The notes under the pieces are model-generated. The model had not been told where the DNA came from, ran no database searches, and was given only the letters and a program-made list of their open reading frames with translations. Both the position numbers and the translations under genes were made by a program. Below, in pieces: positions 1 to 10,325 of a stretch of DNA of 64,000 bases (its first letter is position 1; the number at the start of each line of letters is the position of its first letter). Source of the stretch: Nocardioides sp. (GTDB taxonomy: Bacteria > Actinomycetota > Actinomycetes > Propionibacteriales > Nocardioidaceae); contig PBYI01000054.1 of NCBI GenBank assembly GCA_002729525.1, forward strand, positions 124,001 through 188,000, written 5' to 3'.

Positions 1-342
1 CCGGTCACCGACGCGGCTCTGCTGGCCGCCAAGGCCGACGGCCTCATCGCGGTGGTGAGGCACGGCAAGACCACCAAGGACCAACTCCAGCACGCGCTCG
101 AGCGCGTCGAGTCGGTCGGCGCCCGCTGCCTCGGCGTCGTGGTCAACCTGGCTCCGGCGAAGAAGAAGGAAGCCTCGGGCTACGGGTACGGCTATGGCTA
201 CGGGTATGGCTACGGGTACGTCGACGAGCCGGCCAAGAAGCCGTCCAAGGCCGTGCCGGTCGGCAGCCCGGACAAGGCCGCGAAGAAGGCCGCTAAGGAA
301 GCTGCCAAGCGCCGGAGCGGCGGCAAGCGCTCCTCCCGCTGA
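1..342 (+). CDS. C-terminal part of polysaccharide-biosynthesis tyrosine autokinase (BY-kinase, CpsD/CapB type), 5' truncated by window edge
   Basis: Frame open from base 1: ...TDAALLAAKADGLIAVVRHGKTTKDQLQHALERVESVGARCLGVVVNLAP, typical of the P-loop BY-kinase C-terminus, followed by a GYGYGYGYGYGYGYV tyrosine cluster and a Lys-rich tail. Confidence 0.75.
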   Translation, partial: PVTDAALLAAKADGLIAVVRHGKTTKDQLQHALERVESVGARCLGVVVNLAPAKKKEASGYGYGYGYGYGYGYVDEPAKKPSKAVPVGSPDKAAKKAAKEAAKRRSGGKRSSR

Positions 343-349
343 CCCCTCC

Positions 350-483
350 GGTGGTTGAGTAGCCGCGGAGCGACGCAGGAGCGCAGCGGCGTACCGAAAC
401 CCAGCGAGACGGGAGCAGGCCGCAACCACGCTCACGGCGGTTTCGACACCTCGTCGCCTAGCGGCCCCTCGGGCTCAACCACC
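350..483. repeat. Dispersed intergenic palindromic repeat (copy A)
   Basis: ggtggttgag (350-359) is exactly the reverse complement of ctcaaccacc (474-483); the internal gagtagccgcggagcgac...gcagcggcgtaccgaaacc resembles the repeats at 7230 and 16011 read on the opposite strand. Confidence 0.5.
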
Positions 484-1886
484 TACAAGGCAGCCCGCAC
501 GTACCGCTCCAACGCCACCGTCGCGTCCTCCGGCTCGAACCCCGTCGACCGCAGCTTCGCGAGGTCGAACGCACTGAGCATCGGCCGCGGCGCCATCTCC
601 TTGCCCGCGGAGTACTCCGGCGTGGTCGTCTCGCCCACGTCCGCAACATCCCGGCCCGCGAGCGCGAACACCCGCGCCGCGACCTCGTGCCACGACGTCA
701 CCGGGCCGCCGTTGCTGACGTGGTAGGTGCCGTACGCCGCCCCGGTGGTCACCAGGTGGTCCGTCGCCCGCGCGATCTCGTCCGCGAACGACAGCCGTCC
801 GGTCTGGTCGGTCACCACCGACGGCGACACGCCGCCGGCCGCCAGTCGCAGCATGGTCCGGACGAAGTTGCCGCCGTCGCCGACGACCCACGACGTCCGC
901 AGCAGGTAGTGCCGCCTGGCGGCGGCCACGGCGACCTCGCCGGCTGCCTTCGACTGCGCGTACACCCCGAGCGGCGCCAGCTGCTCGCTCTCGACGTGGT
1001 CGGCGACGGTGCCGTCGAAGACGTACTCCGTGGAGTAGTGGACCAGCGTGAAGCGGTGCTCGTTCGACAGCCGCGCGAGCTCGGCGGGGGCGACGGCGTT
1101 GACCGCCCACGCCGTACGCCGCCCCTCGGGCGTCTCGGCGGCGTCGACGGCGGTGTAGGCGGCGGCGTTGACCACGACGTCGTAGTCGTGCCACGGCACG
1201 TCCCACGACCCGGGAACGGCGAGGTCGAGCTCGAGGTCGGCGCCCGAGCCCGGACGGGCGGCGCCGTCGGCGTGGTCGAGCGCGCCGACCAGCGCACGGC
1301 CGACCTGACCCTGCGCGCCGAGCACCAGCGTGCGGCGCGGCGGGAAGCGCACCGCGTCGGCCAGCGACGGGTTCTGCCGATCCTTCTCCGAGATCTCCGA
1401 ATCCGCCAGCGGGATCGGCCACGGGATCGCCGCGGTCGGGTCGTCGAGCGCCAGCGCGGGGTAGGTGATGCCCGGGCGCCAGTGGTCGTTGACGAGGTAG
1501 GAGTAGGCGACCTCGTCGTCGAGGGTCTGGTAGCTGTTGCCCACGCCGCGCGGCACGAACACCGCCGTCTCGGGGGTGAGCTCGACGTGGAAGGTCGCGC
1601 CGTACGACGCCCCCTCGCGCAGGTCGACCCAGGCGCCGAAGGCGCGTCCGCCACTGACCGAGACGAGCTTGTCCCAGGGCTCGGCGTGGATGCCGCGGGT
1701 CGCGCCGCGGCGGGTGTTCCAGGAGACGTTCTGCTGGACCGGCTCGAAGTCGGGCAGGCCGAGGCCGACCATCTTCTGCCGCTGCCAGTTCTCCTTGAAC
1801 CAGCCGCGGGCGTCCTCGTGCAGGGGCAGGCGCAGGACGAGCAGCCCGGGGACCGGGGTGGTCTCGACGGCGAGGGCTGCGCTCAC
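483..1886 (-). CDS. Bifunctional dTDP-4-dehydrorhamnose 3,5-epimerase / dTDP-4-dehydrorhamnose reductase (RmlC-RmlD fusion)
   Basis: 467 aa ORF: N-terminal RmlC-like cupin (GLLVLRLPLHEDARGWFKENW, QQNVSWNTRRGATRGIHAEPWDK), C-terminal RmlD-like SDR (RRTLVLGAQGQVGRALVGAL...VVNAAAYTAVDAAE). Confidence 0.85.
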   Translation of the reverse strand: MSAALAVETTPVPGLLVLRLPLHEDARGWFKENWQRQKMVGLGLPDFEPVQQNVSWNTRRGATRGIHAEPWDKLVSVSGGRAFGAWVDLREGASYGATFHVELTPETAVFVPRGVGNSYQTLDDEVAYSYLVNDHWRPGITYPALALDDPTAAIPWPIPLADSEISEKDRQNPSLADAVRFPPRRTLVLGAQGQVGRALVGALDHADGAARPGSGADLELDLAVPGSWDVPWHDYDVVVNAAAYTAVDAAETPEGRRTAWAVNAVAPAELARLSNEHRFTLVHYSTEYVFDGTVADHVESEQLAPLGVYAQSKAAGEVAVAAARRHYLLRTSWVVGDGGNFVRTMLRLAAGGVSPSVVTDQTGRLSFADEIARATDHLVTTGAAYGTYHVSNGGPVTSWHEVAARVFALAGRDVADVGETTTPEYSAGKEMAPRPMLSAFDLAKLRSTGFEPEDATVALERYVRAAL

Positions 1887-1893
1887 CGGGCGC

Positions 1894-3927
<2,034 letters not shown>

Positions 3928-3936
3928 TCATGCAAC

Positions 3937-3967
3937 GAGGCCCCGACGCCGGTGGCGTCGGGGCCTC
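3937..3967. terminator. Hairpin terminator-like structure
   Basis: gaggccccgacgcc-ggt-ggcgtcggggcctc: perfect 14-bp stem with 3-nt loop, between a secreted-protein gene and gmd. Confidence 0.6.
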
Positions 3968-3985
3968 GAGGAACCGAGTAGAGCG

Positions 3986-4435
3986 TCAGCCCTTGCGGTT
4001 GTAGACCTTAACGGTCGACTTCGCGGTGGAGCGGGTCCACTTCGAGTCCTTGACCTTCAGGTAGACGACCTTGACGCGCCAGATGCCGCTGCCCTTCCCC
4101 TTGTTGATGAGGAAGTTGGCGTTGATGGTCTTCGAGGCGACACCGTTCTTCAGGCGCTTGTTGAAGAAAAACTTGGTGCCGCGCTTCGGGCCGTCGGCCT
4201 TGACGAACTTGAACCGCACGGAGCCGCGCGGGGTGCCGATCGAGTCGCCGGCGGTGACGCCAACGGCGAAACGGAGACGGTCGCCGCGGAAGCCCTGGGT
4301 CGGGCCGTTGAGCACCGTGGTGGTGTCGACGCAACCGGTGTACGGGCAGGCAGCGGAGGCCTGCGGCGACGGGACGGCTGCGAGGCCCGCCATGGTCAGG
4401 AGGGCCGCGAAAAGGCCCACGATCAACTTCTTCAT
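3986..4435 (-). CDS. Secreted hypothetical protein with Sec signal peptide
   Basis: MKKLIVGLFAALLTMAGLAAVPSPQASAACPYTG: basic n-region, hydrophobic core, ASA-A cleavage site. The in-frame ORF continues upstream to 4543 but the signal peptide marks the start. Confidence 0.65.
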   Translation of the reverse strand: MKKLIVGLFAALLTMAGLAAVPSPQASAACPYTGCVDTTTVLNGPTQGFRGDRLRFAVGVTAGDSIGTPRGSVRFKFVKADGPKRGTKFFFNKRLKNGVASKTINANFLINKGKGSGIWRVKVVYLKVKDSKWTRSTAKSTVKVYNRKG

Positions 4436-4587
4436 GTATCTACATCCCTGGGAGTCAAGGGCGCCCGTCCGGTGGGCCTGGCTCTTGCGGTAGTAGATCA
4501 CACATTGCCTCGGCCTGACCAAGCAGATCAGGAAAGTTCGCACGGACGAAACATTGGGGCCACCTGCGGCGATGCCCCGCGGGGCAC

Positions 4588-5391
4588 TCAGCCGGTGACG
4601 TCGAGGCGCTCCAGGACGGCCGCGGCGATCGCCGCGTGGCCCTCACTGCCCGGGTACGCGGTGTCGCGCTCGGAGACCTCGTAGCCCGTGGGGGCGATCG
4701 CGGTGCCCTCCTCCGCGTGGTTGCGGGCGACGGTGGCGAGGTCGGCGACCGGCACCACGGTCTCGCTGTCGGTGTCGTTGCAAGCGTCGCGGACGGCCTC
4801 GACGAGCTCGGCGTCCTCGTCGGGGTCGACGAACGGCTCCAGACAGACGATCTGCGCATCGGGGGAAGCGGCCTCCACCGCATCGACGAGCGCCGGGAAG
4901 GTGTCGACGAAGTCGGTCTGCGGGAACGTCGCCGAGTCGGTGCCGAAAGCGACGATCACGACGTCCATGCCGGTCGGCACGTCGTTCATCCGCAGCTCCG
5001 GCTCCGCGCCGGCCTCGCCGTCCACGTCGACCTCGACTGGGTAGCCGGCCGCCATGCCCTGCTGGACGAGCTCGGTGAAGCGGTCCTCGGGCTGCTTGGC
5101 GTACGACCCGGCGACGAGCGAGTCGCCGAAGATGCTGACCGCCAGCGGCCCGTCGTCCGGGAGGGTGATCTGGGCGTACTCCGCGCCCTTCGACGACCGC
5201 GCCTCAGCAGAGGTGTCGGTCGGGTCGTCGTCACCGCCGCCGCGCAGGGTCAGTGCCACCACGACGACCACGACGACAGCCAGAGCGACCAGGCCACCGA
5301 TCTGGAGCACGGTGCTGGTCGAGGCTCGGCCACGGTCGTCTCTGGGCTGGGTCACGGCGTCGAGGGTAGGTGATGGCCACCGCGAGACCAC
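4588..5391 (-). CDS. SGNH/GDSL-family hydrolase, membrane anchored
   Basis: N-terminal TM segment (VLQIGGLVALAVVVVVVVALTL) then GPLAVSIFGDSLVAGSYAKQPEDRF (GDS block) and a C-terminal YPGSEGHAAIAAAV His block. Confidence 0.75.
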   Translation of the reverse strand: MVSRWPSPTLDAVTQPRDDRGRASTSTVLQIGGLVALAVVVVVVVALTLRGGGDDDPTDTSAEARSSKGAEYAQITLPDDGPLAVSIFGDSLVAGSYAKQPEDRFTELVQQGMAAGYPVEVDVDGEAGAEPELRMNDVPTGMDVVIVAFGTDSATFPQTDFVDTFPALVDAVEAASPDAQIVCLEPFVDPDEDAELVEAVRDACNDTDSETVVPVADLATVARNHAEEGTAIAPTGYEVSERDTAYPGSEGHAAIAAAVLERLDVTG

Positions 5392-5401
5392 GGCGCCTGC
5401 G

Positions 5402-7141
5402 TCAGCACGTCGTCGCGGCCTCGGCGAAGCCCGTGCCCGACAGCGACGGGGTCGTCCGCACCACGGTGTCGTGGTCCTGGCCCGCGCCCGTCGTCGCCAT
5501 GAAGGTGATCCGGACGCTCTTGCGGTTGGTCAGCTCGACCTGGAGACGGGCGGCGGGGCGGTTGCCGTCGTACACGATGTCGGGCGTGACCGCGCGACCG
5601 TCGATCAGGAATCGGTAGAGGCTGCCGTTCGCCGGGCCGTACACCGAGACGTTGACGAGCTGGTTGCCCGGATCGGTGAAGTTCGCCCCGCCACCCGTGA
5701 TGTAGTCGGGCAGCTCCTGCGCCTCGGCCGGGTCGATCGTCTGCTCGAAGGTCACCGTCCCCGACAGCGTCTGGCGACCGTCGGCGGCGCACGAACGGGA
5801 CTCGACGTCGGTGAAGTAGTCGAGGTAGTAGGACATCTTCGACCCGGTGCCATCGTTGAACGCAATGTCGACGCGCCCCACGGTGTCGTCACCGGTGGTC
5901 GTCGCGCCCGCGACGACGGTGTCGGCCAGGACCGCGGCCGGCTCGTCGTCGTACGGGGTGACCAGGAAGCGACCCTCCCGGGCAGCCCTGCCCATCGCCT
6001 CGGCGAAGTCGAGCGGGGAGCCGAGATCCCCGGTGACGCCCTGGAAGATCGAGCGCGCCGCGCCGGCGAAGTAGGCGTCCTGCTCGGTGGGGTCCTCGTA
6101 GTCGAGGTAGACCTGGTTGAGGAGCTTCTGCACCGCATTGTCGGCGGTGATCTGGTCGCCGTCGACGTCGACCGGGCCGGTGACCTGGAGCAGGTAGCTC
6201 AGACCGACGACGTCGATCGAGAGCATGCCGTCGAGCTGCTGCTCGGGGTACTGGGTGTCCCAGAACGCCTGGAAGATCTCGACCGCGCGCGGCCAGTCCG
6301 GCGTGAAGTTGGGGTCCTGCCAGAAACGGGCGATCTCGACGCCGTACAACGCCTTCTCGGCGTCGGTCACCTCGGTGATCGGCTTCTCGGCGCCGTTGAC
6401 GTCGAAACTGGCGGACGAGCCCTGCTCCTCCATCGTCAGCCGGCCGTCCTCGGCGTGCACGACCGCCCACGAGCCCGGGAGCCCGGCGGTCGCGCGGAGC
6501 TCGGCGTTGTTCTGGAAGATGAAGAGGTAGTCCTTCGGGCCGTCGGCGCCGACCATCGGCGGCAGGACCTCGACGGTCTTCTGGGCCGAGCCCATCGCGT
6601 CGGCGAGGTCGCGGATCGTGTCGCGGTACTCCTCGAAGCGGCCCTTGAGCGGGCCGACGTACCCGTCGCTGCTCTCGGCCTCGACGAGGGTCGCGCCCTC
6701 CTCGAGCGCCTCGTGCGCCTGGGTCACCGGCTCGTCGAGGCTCTCGACGACGTCGACCTGGATCGCGCCGTCGACGAACGCGTCGTCGACCCTGTCGGCC
6801 ACGTCGGCGAGCGGGAGCACCGCCCCCTCCCCCACGACCTTGAGGCTCCGGCTCAGCGCCTGGATGCCGCTGACGTCGTCGCCGAACACCGGCAGGTGGG
6901 ACAGACCGTCCCACCACCAGCCGTCGACGCGACCGGCCGCGGAGTCCGCGCGGTCGACCAGCTCGGCCGCCGCGGCGTCGCGGGCCGCGGGGTCGTCGTC
7001 CTCGATCGCGGCGCGGATGACGTCGACCTGACTCTCGGCCGCCACGAGGTCCTGCTGGGTCTGGTACGCCGTCCAGGCGGTCCAGCCGACGGCGCCGACG
7101 ATGACGAGGGCGAGCACGGTCAGGGCGATCCGTTTCGGCAC
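5402..7141 (-). CDS. DUF4012-like domain membrane protein
   Basis: VPKRIALTVLALVIVGAVGWTAW TM segment; LPVFGDDVSGIQALSRSL..., KDYLFIFQNNAELRATAGLPGSWAVV typical of DUF4012. GTG at 7141 preferred over the longer ORF to 7582. Confidence 0.7.
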   Translation of the reverse strand: MPKRIALTVLALVIVGAVGWTAWTAYQTQQDLVAAESQVDVIRAAIEDDDPAARDAAAAELVDRADSAAGRVDGWWWDGLSHLPVFGDDVSGIQALSRSLKVVGEGAVLPLADVADRVDDAFVDGAIQVDVVESLDEPVTQAHEALEEGATLVEAESSDGYVGPLKGRFEEYRDTIRDLADAMGSAQKTVEVLPPMVGADGPKDYLFIFQNNAELRATAGLPGSWAVVHAEDGRLTMEEQGSSASFDVNGAEKPITEVTDAEKALYGVEIARFWQDPNFTPDWPRAVEIFQAFWDTQYPEQQLDGMLSIDVVGLSYLLQVTGPVDVDGDQITADNAVQKLLNQVYLDYEDPTEQDAYFAGAARSIFQGVTGDLGSPLDFAEAMGRAAREGRFLVTPYDDEPAAVLADTVVAGATTTGDDTVGRVDIAFNDGTGSKMSYYLDYFTDVESRSCAADGRQTLSGTVTFEQTIDPAEAQELPDYITGGGANFTDPGNQLVNVSVYGPANGSLYRFLIDGRAVTPDIVYDGNRPAARLQVELTNRKSVRITFMATTGAGQDHDTVVRTTPSLSGTGFAEAATTC

Positions 7142-7229
7142 GCGCGTCAAGGTACAGGCCGGCGCGTGGTGGGGGTGGGTGGTCGGGGGTGGTTGCGGTG
7201 GTTCGTCGGTCGTTGCGGTGGTCTGTTGG

Positions 7230-7360
7230 GTGCGGGCATCTCGATACGCCGGCTGCGCTCGTGCCTCGCTCCGCCGGCTACTCGATGACCGGAGGGGTGC
7301 GCTCGTTCCTCGCTCGTCCCCGGCTACTCGATGACCGGAGCCGGTGTTCGATGACCGGGC
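7230..7360. repeat. Dispersed intergenic repeat (copy B) with internal partial tandem units
   Basis: ggctactcgatgaccggag occurs at about 7276 and 7322, with a truncated ttcgatgaccggg at about 7346; starts with gcatctcgatacgccggctgcgctcgtgcctcgc. Confidence 0.6.
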
Positions 7361-7371
7361 GGGACGACGAA

Positions 7372-7401
7372 GGCCCCGCCGCTCCGGGGAGCGGCGGGGC
7401 C
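7372..7401. terminator. Hairpin terminator-like structure downstream of the DUF1416 gene
   Basis: ggccccgccgct-ccgggg-agcggcggggcc, perfect 12-bp stem. Confidence 0.65.
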
Positions 7402-7418
7402 TCGTGGGCGCAGGTGCG

Positions 7419-7715
7419 TCAGATGGTGATGCTGACCTCGGCGACCGAGCCGACCTGGGCGTGGACCTGGCGGTCCACCGGGTCGGCCTTCGGGGCCAGG
7501 GTGCGCAGGGTCCAGTCGCCGTCGCCGGCGAAGAACCGGAAGTGGCCGCTCGCCGAGGTCGGGACCTCGGCGGTGAACTCACCGGTCCGGTCGAGCAGGC
7601 GCACGTAGGCGTTGCCCACGGGCTCGCCGTCGCGCAGGACCTGGCCCTGGACGACGGCCTCCTTCTTCACGTCGATGCCGTCGAGGGACAGGCCGCCCTC
7701 GGTCGCTCCGCACAT
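7419..7715 (-). CDS. DUF1416 domain-containing protein (SseC-like)
   Basis: 98 aa MCGATEGGLSLDGIDVKKEAVVQGQVLRDGEPVGNAYVRLLDRTGEFTAEVPTSASGHFRFFAG; directly downstream of a sulfurtransferase gene, as in other actinobacteria. Confidence 0.85.
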   Translation of the reverse strand: MCGATEGGLSLDGIDVKKEAVVQGQVLRDGEPVGNAYVRLLDRTGEFTAEVPTSASGHFRFFAGDGDWTLRTLAPKADPVDRQVHAQVGSVAEVSITI

Positions 7716-7739
7716 CTCGTTCTCCTCGTCTCTCTCGGC

Positions 7740-8588
7740 TCAGGCCTGGCCGGGCTCGTCGCCGAGGGCGACCGGGACGCCGACGAGGGAGCCGTACTCG
7801 GTCCAGGAGCCGTCGTAGTTCTTGACGTTCTCCTGGCCCAGCAGCTCCTTGAGCACGAACCAGGTGTGGCTGGAGCGCTCGCCGATGCGGCAGTAGGCGA
7901 TGGTGTCCTTCTCGAAGTCGACGCCCGCGTCGCCGTAGATCGTGCGGAGCTCGTCGTCGGACTTGAAGGTGCCGTCGTCGTTCGCGGCCTTGCTCCACGG
8001 GACGCTGGCGGCGGTCGGCACGTGGCCGGCACGCTGGGCCTGCTCCTGCGGGAGGTGGGCCGGGGCGAGCAGGCGGCCGGCGTACTCGTCGGGGCTGCGG
8101 ACGTCGACGAGGTTCTGCACGCCGATCGCGGCGACGACGTCGTCGCGGAACGCGCGGATCGAGTGGTCCTGCTCGGTCGCGGTGTAGGAGGTCTTCTCGC
8201 GGGCCGGCAGCTCGGAGACCAGCTCGCGGGAGTCGAGCTCCCACTTCTTGCGGCCGCCGTCGAGGAGCTTGACGTCGGAGTGGCCGTAGAGCTTGAAGTA
8301 CCAGTAGGCGTAGGCGGCGAACCAGTTGTTGTTGCCGCCGTAGAGGACGACGGTGTGGTCGTTGCCGACCCCGCGGTCCGACAGCAGCGCCTCGAACTGC
8401 TCCTTGCTGACGAAGTCGCGACGGACCTGGTCCTGGAGGTCGGTCGTCCAGTCGAGCTTGATGGCGCCCTTGATGTGGCCCTTGTCGTAGGCCGTGGTGT
8501 CCTCGTCGACCTCCACGAGAACGATGGACGGGTCGTCGAGGTGGTCCTCGACCCACTGGGCGGTGACGAGCGTGGTGTCACGAGACAT
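7740..8588 (-). CDS. Thiosulfate sulfurtransferase (rhodanese, CysA/SseA type)
   Basis: MSRDTTLVTAQWVEDHLDDPSIVLVEVDEDTTAYDKGHIKGAIKLDW...TIAYCRIGERSSHTWFVLKELLG: two rhodanese domains with catalytic CRIGERS loop. Confidence 0.9.
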   Translation of the reverse strand: MSRDTTLVTAQWVEDHLDDPSIVLVEVDEDTTAYDKGHIKGAIKLDWTTDLQDQVRRDFVSKEQFEALLSDRGVGNDHTVVLYGGNNNWFAAYAYWYFKLYGHSDVKLLDGGRKKWELDSRELVSELPAREKTSYTATEQDHSIRAFRDDVVAAIGVQNLVDVRSPDEYAGRLLAPAHLPQEQAQRAGHVPTAASVPWSKAANDDGTFKSDDELRTIYGDAGVDFEKDTIAYCRIGERSSHTWFVLKELLGQENVKNYDGSWTEYGSLVGVPVALGDEPGQA

Positions 8589-8637
8589 GAGGTGAAGCCT
8601 TTCGGTCTGTGCGGAAGAAGTGGGGTGCCGGCGCCGG

Positions 8638-9105
8638 TCAGGCGGTGGCGCGCTTGTAAAGCAGGAAGAGCTCACAGCCCAGGCAGAAGCGGAAGACCGC
8701 GTTGAGCAGGGCGGCGACGAGCGCCAGACCGAGCGCGGCGTACGTCAGGGCATCGAGGCCGGTGACGAGGCCGAGGAACGCCGCCACCGAGAAGCCCAGG
8801 CCGACGGTCTGGGCGAACCGCGGCGGGGCCGGGTCCTCCAGGTGGTCGGGAGCCGCGAGGCGCGGGCGGACCCAGGTGCGGAACGCCCAGGCGATCGGGG
8901 TGTGCTGGACGCCGCGGGTCGAGCCGATCGCGAACAGGACCGTCTGGACCGCGACGAGCACCAGCGCGACCGGGCCGGGCCCGGCCAGCAGCGAGGCGAG
9001 CAGGACGACCGCGGTGATCGCGGCGGTGAACTGCGGGCCGCGGGGGTCGATCCCCGTGACGCCGGAGCTCTGGAGGCGCGTGGGCGCGGCGGAGGTGGTG
9101 GACAT
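8638..9105 (-). CDS. DUF4395 domain-containing membrane protein
   Basis: 155 aa hydrophobic protein: GIDPRGPQFTAAITAVVLLASLL...TRGVQHTPIAWAFRTWVRPRL; upstream neighbour of the sulfurtransferase. Confidence 0.8.
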   Translation of the reverse strand: MSTTSAAPTRLQSSGVTGIDPRGPQFTAAITAVVLLASLLAGPGPVALVLVAVQTVLFAIGSTRGVQHTPIAWAFRTWVRPRLAAPDHLEDPAPPRFAQTVGLGFSVAAFLGLVTGLDALTYAALGLALVAALLNAVFRFCLGCELFLLYKRATA

Positions 9106-9161
9106 GTCGACTCCTCGGACGACGAGTGGCTGGCGGGAGCGTCTGCCAGCAGGTCACACCA

Positions 9162-9184
9162 TAGTCGAGTAATTCAGTCGACTA
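9162..9184. promoter_or_regulatory. Perfect 7-bp inverted repeat, possible operator
   Basis: tagtcga-gtaattcag-tcgacta between the leader peptide stop (9208) and the DUF4395 start (9105). Confidence 0.35.
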
Positions 9185-9207
9185 AAGGATGTAAGTGACT
9201 GCCGGCG

Positions 9208-9285
9208 TCACCAGCAACGACACAGCGCCGAGCGCACGCGGCAGTGGTCCACTGCGCGGCGCTTGGTGAGCATGGTCGTCGACAT
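9208..9285 (-). CDS. Putative Cys-containing leader peptide (attenuator uORF) of the sulfur operon
   Basis: ATG TCG ACG ACC ATG CTC ACC AAG CGC CGC GCA GTG GAC CAC TGC CGC GTG CGC TCG GCG CTG TGT CGT TGC TGG TGA = MSTTMLTKRRAVDHCRVRSALCRCW. Resembles the actinobacterial putative leader peptide pattern (M..RRxVDLxRV..ALC..); a TATGGT -10-like hexamer sits 7 nt before the first ATG. Confidence 0.65.
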   Translation of the reverse strand: MSTTMLTKRRAVDHCRVRSALCRCW

Positions 9286-9367
9286 GCCGAGAACCATAGG
9301 GCGGCGCGACGGCGAATGCTCGTCGAGATCCCACATGGTGATACTCGAATCCATATTCTGAGATCGC

Positions 9368-9862
9368 CTAGGCGTGCGGCGTTGCCGGCAGGGCCGACTC
9401 GACCTGCGCGCGGGTGGGTGCGCCAGCAGCCCGGACGAGCTCCCGACCTGCGGCGTCGAGCACCAGCGTGGTGGGCGTGCGGGTGATCCCGAGGCGGCGT
9501 ACGACGTCGAGGTGGGACTCCGCGTCGACCTCGACGTGGGCGACGCCGTCGGTCGAGCCGGCGACGTCCTCGAGCACGCGGCGGGTGGCACGGCACGGCG
9601 CGCAGAAGGCGGAGGAGAACTGGAGGAGCGTGGCGCGCTCGCCGAGGTCGGACTCCCACGGCGTGCCGGCGAGCAGGCTGTCGGTCACGGGCGCCTCGCC
9701 CCCCTGGTCGTCGGTCGTCGGCTGGTCGGCAGTGTTGCTGCCGGTGCCGGTGCCGCCGACGGCGCGGGTGCCGCGGAAGCGTCCGTCGGTGGCGGCCCGG
9801 TAGAGGCCGAACGCGAGAGCGACGACGACGGCCGCGATCGCGACCCAGGCTCCGGTGCTCAT
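9368..9862 (-). CDS. Membrane-anchored thioredoxin-like protein
   Basis: N-terminal TM, then ATLLQFSSAFCAPCRATRRVLEDVAG with a CAPC active site. Confidence 0.8.
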   Translation of the reverse strand: MSTGAWVAIAAVVVALAFGLYRAATDGRFRGTRAVGGTGTGSNTADQPTTDDQGGEAPVTDSLLAGTPWESDLGERATLLQFSSAFCAPCRATRRVLEDVAGSTDGVAHVEVDAESHLDVVRRLGITRTPTTLVLDAAGRELVRAAGAPTRAQVESALPATPHA

Positions 9863-9905
9863 GTGTTCCTCAACGGGTCGGTGGGGGTGGGCATTCCTGA
9901 GGGCG

Positions 9906-10184
9906 TCAGCCGCCGGCGAAGGGCGGGAGAAACTCGACGGTGTCCCCGGGGACCAATCGGACCTCCTCGGGATCGGCGGAACCGACCGGGCGGTCCCCGA
10001 CGAGGACCGAACAGGCGGACAGGACCTTCTCCAGGTGCTGTCGCCCCCCCTCGGGGTGGTCGGCCACGAGACGTCGTCGCAGGTCGGCGAGGGTGAGCGG
10101 CTCGCTTATGTCGAGAATTGCCTGGTCAGAGCCGGTCGCCGCGCGGGCCGAGGCCCAGAAGTGCACCGTGAGGACATTCGTCAT
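9906..10184 (-). CDS. MoaD/ThiS family ubiquitin-like sulfur carrier protein
   Basis: 92 aa: VHFWASARAATGSDQAILDISEPLTLADLRRRL...VRLVPGDTVEFLPPFAGG, beta-grasp pattern ending in Gly-Gly. Confidence 0.85.
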   Translation of the reverse strand: MTNVLTVHFWASARAATGSDQAILDISEPLTLADLRRRLVADHPEGGRQHLEKVLSACSVLVGDRPVGSADPEEVRLVPGDTVEFLPPFAGG

Positions 10185-10325
10185 GAGGTACGTCTCATTC
10201 TTCCCACCAACCGTTCACTGTGACGTCCACGTTTCGTTATTCTTCCCGGCAGGTCACCTGACCACCATCTCCACCGGAGCTCAACGGCGCGTTTCGGTCT
10301 CTACCCCATCCGGGAGGAGACCCGC

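Noticed and set aside
5054-7288. 744-aa plus-strand ORF
   Set aside because: Antisense to the DUF4012 and SGNH genes; no domain.
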